DNA of 64,000 nucleotides from Desulfopila_A sp964446655 (GTDB taxonomy: Bacteria > Desulfobacterota > Desulfobulbia > Desulfobulbales > Desulfocapsaceae): positions 1 to 64,000 of the forward strand of contig CAYUPL010000004.1 of NCBI GenBank assembly GCA_964446655.1. The letters are read 5' to 3'. The notes under the pieces are model-generated. The model was given only the letters and a program-made list of their open reading frames with translations, searched no databases and was not told where the DNA came from. Each line of letters starts with the position of its first letter. Position 1 is the stretch's first letter. The position numbers were made by a program, and so were the translations under genes. This document shows, piece after piece, positions 59,641 to 64,000 of the stretch.

Positions 59641-60800
59641 ATTCTATGCTCATCCAGAGAGGGAAGAATTTTGACAACGTTGATTTCCCGTCCTTCTTCC
59701 ATATCACGGTGACCTTCTATGACCAGCTTGTCCTGTGGATTGAGGCCGCTTGTCACTTCGACCATCCAGTTTTCCATTATACCAAGTTTAACCGGGCGTT
59801 TTCTGGCTATGCCGTCTTCTTCGACGAAGACAAACTGTTCATCATTTCTGGAGATAACACTGTAGAATGGTATGGCGATAGCATCGACAACGGATCTTTT
59901 GACAACTTCTGCCCTGACAAACATCCCCGGAAGAATGGAGCGGGACGCATTGTCCAGTTGCAGTTCCATTTTATAGAGCCGTGCCGTGGTGTCAGGCGAA
60001 GGCGAAAGAAAATGTTTTTTTCCGGTGACAACCATATCGCCCAATGCCTGCAGAGAGACATCGATTGTGTCAATTTGCCGAACCGCACTAATGTCTGATT
60101 CCGGTATTCCCACAACTGCTTTGACTTGGTCGATTTGCAGGAGCTGCCCGACAGGATCGGCCATAGAGAGAAACAGCCCGACTTTCACGTCAAGTCTTCG
60201 CACAACGCCGTCAATAGGAGCCTTTATAGTGCAGCGGGTCAGTTGCAGCCGGGCGTTGTCAAGGTCCGCCTTGGCGGTAAGCAGGTTCGTTTCTTTGGAT
60301 TCAAGTTCGGCCACCGGGATAACGCCCTTGGAAAATACGGCTTTATCGCGCTCAAAGTTGGCTTTTGCCAGTCTGTATCGCGCTTCGGCGCGCTGGAGAG
60401 CGATTTGATAGTCATCTTCTTCTATGCGGGCCAGCACATCACCTGCTTTGACCTCGTCGCCCTCTTTGGCCGGAACCTCGGCAACAGTGCCGCTCACTTT
60501 CGCCATCAGTTCAAGACTGTTCCACGGCTCTATGTTTCCGGGAAGATTGATCTTATCTCGTATAATCGAAGGGGTGACAGGGTAGATGACCGCGTTGATT
60601 GGAGGACGTTCTATGATGACCCCGGCAGCCTTGTCCGCCGCGATGGAATCGTGTTTTTTCAGTATACCCATGGTGAGGATTACGATGAGAACGATCAAGG
60701 CCAGCAGAACGAGGCGCGGGAGACTGCTCCAGATATAGAAGAGAGTCTTCGCCCTGAGAGTGGTTGGATGTATGTTTTGACGATCCATGGATGTCACCAT
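59637..60800 (-). CDS. RND efflux periplasmic adaptor (HlyD/MFP family)
   Basis: A 387-residue membrane fusion protein. An N-terminal helix (about 28-46, LVLLALIVLIVILTMGILKK) anchors it. The barrel-lipoyl halves are split by a helical hairpin: ELMAKVSGTVAEVPAKEGDEVKAGDVLARIE, then IKAPIDGVVRRLDVKVG, and beta-barrel segments after that. It bridges the inner-membrane pump and an outer-membrane channel. It begins 9 bases after the TetR gene and ends in an ATGA overlap with the pump gene, so tetR, adaptor and pump are one operon. Confidence 0.92.
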   Translation of the reverse strand: MVTSMDRQNIHPTTLRAKTLFYIWSSLPRLVLLALIVLIVILTMGILKKHDSIAADKAAGVIIERPPINAVIYPVTPSIIRDKINLPGNIEPWNSLELMAKVSGTVAEVPAKEGDEVKAGDVLARIEEDDYQIALQRAEARYRLAKANFERDKAVFSKGVIPVAELESKETNLLTAKADLDNARLQLTRCTIKAPIDGVVRRLDVKVGLFLSMADPVGQLLQIDQVKAVVGIPESDISAVRQIDTIDVSLQALGDMVVTGKKHFLSPSPDTTARLYKMELQLDNASRSILPGMFVRAEVVKRSVVDAIAIPFYSVISRNDEQFVFVEEDGIARKRPVKLGIMENWMVEVTSGLNPQDKLVIEGHRDMEEGREINVVKILPSLDEHRI

Positions 60801-60809
60801 TTAAAGTGT

Positions 60810-61421
60810 TTATGAGACGGCAGAAGGGGCCAGCCCTTCAACGGCCTGTTCGAACAGCAATCGCATTGCCGGTTCGACCTCTTCCTTTTCTATTCTTCCG
60901 GAGTACCAGGACGAAACCACCAGGATATACAGTGCGTAAAAATGACCGGCGAGGTAAAGGGGGTCTATGTCTTTCCGCAGTTCGTTACGCTCCTGCGCTC
61001 TTTTGTATATGGAAAACAGAAGTTCCAGCCATTTATTGTCCATTTCAGCAAAGTTGTTTTTATCTCTTTCTTCTGGAAAAAGAACCTGTTGCATGAAAAA
61101 ACGACCAAATTCGCTGTTCTGGGTCACATGGATGAAATCTCCCATGAAGACTGTCATGGCCTGGTCAACCACCGGTGCCTCGGGATCGGTTTTCTCGGCA
61201 AGTTCATTGCGGACAAATTCCAGCTGATCTTCACAGAAAGCGTAAAAAATCTCTGCCTTGTTCTGAAAATAGGTGTAGATGGTCCCCTTACCTATGCCTG
61301 CCGCTCGGGCCAGCTCTTCGATTGAGGTTTTTTCGAAGCCTTTCTCGTCAAAAAGACGAATGGCTGCCTTGATGATAGCTCTTTTCGTTTTGCGTTTTTT
61401 TTCTTCGCGCGTAAGGCCCAT
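60810..61421 (-). CDS. TetR/AcrR-family repressor of the efflux operon
   Basis: A 203-residue regulator. The N-terminal helix-turn-helix (AAIRLFDEKGFEKTSIEELARAAGIGKGTIYTYFQNKAEIFYAF) lies at about residues 19-61, and the remainder is the helical ligand-binding and dimer domain. It is first in the operon it presumably controls. Its promoter has two copies of a 17 bp sequence bracketing the -35 and -10 boxes, as expected for autorepression. The effector is probably a pump substrate. Confidence 0.9.
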   Translation of the reverse strand: MGLTREEKKRKTKRAIIKAAIRLFDEKGFEKTSIEELARAAGIGKGTIYTYFQNKAEIFYAFCEDQLEFVRNELAEKTDPEAPVVDQAMTVFMGDFIHVTQNSEFGRFFMQQVLFPEERDKNNFAEMDNKWLELLFSIYKRAQERNELRKDIDPLYLAGHFYALYILVVSSWYSGRIEKEEVEPAMRLLFEQAVEGLAPSAVS

Positions 61422-61437
61422 GTGTTATTCCCCTGGT

Positions 61438-61507
61438 AAAAGTCGACTACAGTCGAGATTTATAACCATATTTCAGGGGAGTGCAACAAAAAAAGTCGAC
61501 CGCGGTC
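61438..61507 (-). promoter_or_regulatory. TetR-operon promoter flanked by two matching operators
   Basis: AAAAGTCGACTACAGTC (61438-61454) and AAAAGTCGACCGCGGTC (61491-61507) share AAAAGTCGAC and GTC, 53 bp apart (five helical turns). Between them on the minus strand are TTGCAC (61481-61486) and TATAAA (61459-61464) with a 16 bp spacer, a good sigma-70 promoter pointing at tetR. Each operator sits four bases from a box. Confidence 0.65.
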
Positions 61508-61515
61508 ATTTTTTT

Positions 61516-62235
61516 TCAAAACAGCCAGGGAAAAGCCGGTTCCTCAACATATGTTACTGTGTCGATATCGAGAACCGGTACGGCGGTGGCCTGGCTTTCT
61601 ATATGAGAAACCGGTCCTTTTACCCTGACCCAGGCATCGTTTGTGATATTGAGCGTCTCTGGGTGGCGCAGAAAAATGAAGACCGGTGCAGCATCAGCTG
61701 CACAGCAGGTGATTAAATAGCGATAGCACATCGATAAGTTTTCCGGTAGACGGGAATCGACAAAGGTCTGGCAGACCACCTCCGCTTCGGAGTCACGATA
61801 GCTTTCATACTCCCGGATAATGCTGATCAATGAGTCTTCCTCTTCGTCTCCCTTGCTCGTATTGCTCATCAAGCCGGGAATTTCTCCTTGAATGAACCCT
61901 TGGTCGTTCTGCAATCCTCGTTGCTTGAAAGTGCTTTGATCAAAACGGGCATCCTTTGCCTGGACAAAATAGAGAAAGGGAAGAGAGAGCAGCAGCAGGC
62001 CCGGCAGCTGCAACAAAAGAGTGTTGCTGATCTGTCGAAGAGGTCTGCTGCAAACATGGACACCAAGAAACAGCAGCACTATGATGGCGCCCGCTCCGAC
62101 AATCCACCAGAGGCGCGGATGGAGAAGGCGGATGAGGTAGTCCTGACCGGTGTTGAGAAGCCAGAACAGAAAGGCGGTCCAGAGCGCCAAAGTCAGGCCT
62201 TTGAGAATATGCAGTATCATATAGTTGTAAGTCAT
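61516..62235 (-). CDS. TIGR03943-family membrane protein (DUF1980)
   Basis: A 239-residue protein. Three or so hydrophobic segments in the N-terminal half (LKGLTLALWTAFLFWLL, LWWIVGAGAIIVLLFLGV, LPGLLLLSLPFLYFV) are followed by a soluble C-terminal domain (REYESYRDSEAEVVCQTFV, then LITCCAADAAPVFIFL). The family is typically encoded beside a DUF318-type permease, as here, and the two probably form a small transport complex of unknown substrate. It lies 70 bases downstream of that permease. Confidence 0.82.
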   Translation of the reverse strand: MTYNYMILHILKGLTLALWTAFLFWLLNTGQDYLIRLLHPRLWWIVGAGAIIVLLFLGVHVCSRPLRQISNTLLLQLPGLLLLSLPFLYFVQAKDARFDQSTFKQRGLQNDQGFIQGEIPGLMSNTSKGDEEEDSLISIIREYESYRDSEAEVVCQTFVDSRLPENLSMCYRYLITCCAADAAPVFIFLRHPETLNITNDAWVRVKGPVSHIESQATAVPVLDIDTVTYVEEPAFPWLF

Positions 62236-62305
62236 ATGCGAGGGGGGTGCCTATGGCGATAAACTCTCACAAGTGGTTTTTCTGGTCTCTTTTTTAACTA
62301 TGCCG

Positions 62306-63379
62306 TCAGATAAATACAGGTCCAAAGTATTCCAAAAGAAGCATCAACAGAAAAACGGTCGCAGGAACCGTAACGCACAGTGCTGCGATAACTCGTCTTC
62401 TGAAAATACTGAAATACATAAAGAGCAGTTTCAGGTCGAACATTGGGCCCAGTACCATAAAACCCATTTGCGCACTACCGGGCAGCAGCCAGCGAAAACT
62501 CGCGGAAATAAAGGCGTCGGCTTCACTGCAGAGATTGAGGAGTACCGCCATGAGCATCATTAGAGCAATTGCCGCCACGGGGGATCCCATAAGAGTGGTA
62601 AATGCGTCAACAGGCACGCTTGAGCGGAGCAGGGCGGCGATAAAGGCACCGATGACCAGATAGCGTCCCACCGCGAAAAAATCATCTGCCGCATGACCAA
62701 TGGCGTGCCGGATCTTCTGGTGCCATAGGATTGTAACATTGTTCCGAGTTGTGCAACCACAGCCCTGCGAGTGATCAAGACGCACTCCGGCGATAATGCC
62801 GTTTTTCCGGTTAAAAAAACGGCTGAGCAACAGTCCGACAAAAACAGCGACGACATAACCGCACAGCAACCGTATCGAGACCACGCTCCAATTATAGGTG
62901 TAGGCGGTGGCAGTGGACCACACTACGATGATATTGACGATGGGGCCCGCCAGCATAAAGGTAATGGCAGCGGCAAAAGGCACTCCTTTGCCGAGAAGAC
63001 GGCGCACAACGGGTACGATGGCGCACTCACAGGTGGGAAAAAACAATCCCATGCCGCCGGCGAGAAAGACGGCTCTGATCTTCTGCCTGCCAAAGAAACG
63101 GTCCACCAGGGCCACCGGCACGAAGACCTCGATAAGCCCTCCGGCAAGGGTGCCGAGTAGCATAAAAGGCAGGGCTTCAACGATAATGGCGACAAAATTG
63201 ATCGAGACATTATTGACCAGTCCATGCCAGGCCGGTGTTTGTCCAAGGAGATAGAAAAAGAGAGCGAACACCAGGAAAATAGTCTGCAGGCCGAAACCGA
63301 AAGTAGAGGAGATTTCCTGTAACTCCGGTGTGGGGTGTGGCTGGTACAGTGGGATCTCACTCTTTTTAACGTTCTTCAC
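62306..63379 (-). CDS. permease (DUF318/UPF0718 family)
   Basis: A 357-residue integral membrane protein with about eight to ten hydrophobic segments. The family block GMGLFFPTCECAIVPVVRRLL and the repeat-like FTTLMGSPVAAIALMMLMAVLLNLCSEADAFI are present. Relatives include ArsP, which exports methylated arsenic, and YcgR-type proteins with no known substrate. The conserved Cys pair (CEC, with another Cys late in the chain) would suit a thiol-reactive substrate, an inference. Encoded with the TIGR03943 protein. Confidence 0.87.
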   Translation of the reverse strand: MKNVKKSEIPLYQPHPTPELQEISSTFGFGLQTIFLVFALFFYLLGQTPAWHGLVNNVSINFVAIIVEALPFMLLGTLAGGLIEVFVPVALVDRFFGRQKIRAVFLAGGMGLFFPTCECAIVPVVRRLLGKGVPFAAAITFMLAGPIVNIIVVWSTATAYTYNWSVVSIRLLCGYVVAVFVGLLLSRFFNRKNGIIAGVRLDHSQGCGCTTRNNVTILWHQKIRHAIGHAADDFFAVGRYLVIGAFIAALLRSSVPVDAFTTLMGSPVAAIALMMLMAVLLNLCSEADAFISASFRWLLPGSAQMGFMVLGPMFDLKLLFMYFSIFRRRVIAALCVTVPATVFLLMLLLEYFGPVFI

Positions 63380-63465
63380 AACAGGTTCGTCTATTTACTG
63401 TCTGGTGGTCTTTGTGGGATTGAATATGGACCCTGGGGAGACAAAGCTGCCCCAGGGAAGAAAAA

Positions 63466-63624
63466 CTATTTTTTCGTCATTTCCTGGTCGCAGCACTGCA
63501 GCGGCACGGTGCAACAATCCTCTTTTCCCGGAGTACAGGTACAAGGCTTGGCTACCTTCAGTTCCAGGCCGCATTTTTTACAATAAAACAGATCTCCTTC
63601 TTTCATATCACAACAGTTTGCCAT
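63466..63624 (-). CDS. 52-residue cysteine-rich protein
   Basis: A short gene with a strong AAGGAG site. The product begins MANCCDMKEGDLFYCKKCG and ends in CCTVPLQCCDQEMTKK, with eleven Cys among 52 residues in several CC or CxxC pairs. The YCKKCG-x-ELKV block recalls desulforedoxin or a zinc ribbon, so binding of iron or zinc is likely. A stem-loop (CCCTGGGG/CCCCAGGG, 63431-63457) lies just past its stop. The reading frame at 63608-63817 overlaps its start by 17 bases. Confidence 0.7.
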   Translation of the reverse strand: MANCCDMKEGDLFYCKKCGLELKVAKPCTCTPGKEDCCTVPLQCCDQEMTKK

Positions 63625-63817
63625 ACAGATCTCCTTCAATGACTGTTTTGGGGTGAATGGCCTTGGAACAGTACTTCGTCATCATGGACAGATGAAGAGT
63701 AATGTCCTTAGCCGCAAGAATAAGGCATGAGTTTCTCAAGCCGTGGTCAACGGGAAGTATTTTGTAAAGCTCAGTATACTCAGGGGAAGAGTATTTCGCA
63801 AGGCAGAGACTGTACAA
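63608..63817 (-). CDS. possible small gene or gene remnant
   Basis: A 69-residue frame from a TTG reading like protein (SSPEYTELYKILPVDHGLRN, then LILAAKDITLHLSMMTKY). Just upstream another frame reads NYRGDTDCFCKAIDSLGKQG, so a longer gene with a frameshift near 63800 is possible. I do not recognise a family. Its 3' end contains the ribosome binding site of the cysteine-rich gene, which would couple them. Confidence 0.3.
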   Translation of the reverse strand: MYSLCLAKYSSPEYTELYKILPVDHGLRNSCLILAAKDITLHLSMMTKYCSKAIHPKTVIEGDLYGKLL

Positions 63818-63920
63818 CGAAAATCGCCCTGTTTACCGAGAGAGTCGATTGCTTTACAAAAACAGTCAGTGTCACCGCGATAATTAAATATCTCTTTTCA
63901 TCTTCCCAAGGGATTTGCCT

Positions 63921-64000
63921 CTATTGCAGTGCTTTCTTGAATTTTTCCGCAACGGTGTGCATGTTGGCAAACCAGTCCTCCGCCAAAGGATCTATGGAAA
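63921..64000 (-). CDS. 3' end of a gene cut by the window edge
   Basis: The last 25 codons of a minus-strand gene, reading SIDPLAEDWFANMHTVAEKF then KKALQ and a TAG at 63921. Start and family lie outside the window. The stretch between it and the small gene downstream contains only the fragments noted there. Confidence 0.45.
   Translation of the reverse strand, partial: SIDPLAEDWFANMHTVAEKFKKALQ

Noticed and set aside
57664..59712. A 682-codon plus-strand open frame opposite the RND pump gene
   Set aside because: It is antisense to a clearly conserved pump, has no family resemblance and arises from codon bias.
1..64000. tRNA, rRNA and complete insertion sequences
   Set aside because: I saw no cloverleaf-like run, no rRNA sequence and no transposase gene on either strand.

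Overview
The window looks like chromosome from a Gram-negative, probably anaerobic or facultative, osmotically challenged bacterium. Periplasmic binding proteins, an RND pump with its adaptor, a ZraP-like protein, a Cti-type cis/trans fatty-acid isomerase, PPDK and a complete N-acetylglutaminylglutamine amide (NAGGN) operon fit a marine or saline Desulfobacterota (Desulfobulbales-like) genome. That placement is an inference from gene content, not a measured taxonomy. No rRNA, tRNA, CRISPR array, complete insertion sequence or prophage was seen.

Layout. 0.3-0.9 kb: a possible ADP-ribosyltransferase-fold protein. 1-6.6 kb (minus strand): a GlpR/DeoR-type regulator and a UgpCBAE-like carbohydrate or glycerol-phosphate ABC importer, ending in a decayed HAD phosphatase. 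7.3-10 kb: pyruvate phosphate dikinase. 10.2-22.9 kb (minus strand): gamma-glutamyltransferase, an RRM RNA-binding protein, the NAGGN operon (asnO-ngg-M42 peptidase) and a ProVWX betaine/proline importer whose proX was tandemly duplicated around a MarR regulator. 23.2-24.6 kb: a pseudouridine synthase split from its usual partner domain. 24.9-31.5 kb: a signalling operon of hybrid histidine kinase, CheR, CheB catalytic domain and receiver-GGDEF. 31.6-38.1 kb: SrkA-like kinase, spermidine-synthase-like protein, single-domain receiver, MFS transporter, a pseudogene remnant, a K+ channel with two RCK domains and a stand-alone RapZ C-terminal domain.

38.1-41.1 kb carries few genes and two kinds of dispersed repeat, plus a SlyD-like protein, a DUF2058 protein and a pRiA4b ORF-3-like protein. 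41.2-49.1 kb: an FG-GAP surface protein, a ZraP-like protein behind a sigma-54-type promoter, NudC, GloB, a TrpXYZ-like ABC importer and a small hydrolase. 49.3-56.3 kb: a possible tandem ribbon-helix-helix protein, the Cti isomerase, a radical SAM protein and a second hybrid kinase. 56.3-64 kb (minus strand): a TetR-controlled RND efflux operon, a TIGR03943/permease pair, a 52-residue cysteine-rich protein and the end of a gene running off the window.

The strongest theme is stress adaptation: compatible-solute synthesis and uptake (NAGGN, ProVWX), K+ flux, membrane-lipid isomerisation, metal/envelope stress and efflux. The most unusual observations are the proX duplication scar, the inverted repeats near marR and proV, the paired ~88 bp elements with 12 bp terminal inverted repeats, the ~74 bp hairpin-forming repeats, the CheR/CheB operon without a chemoreceptor, and the TetR promoter bracketed by two copies of the same 17 bp site.
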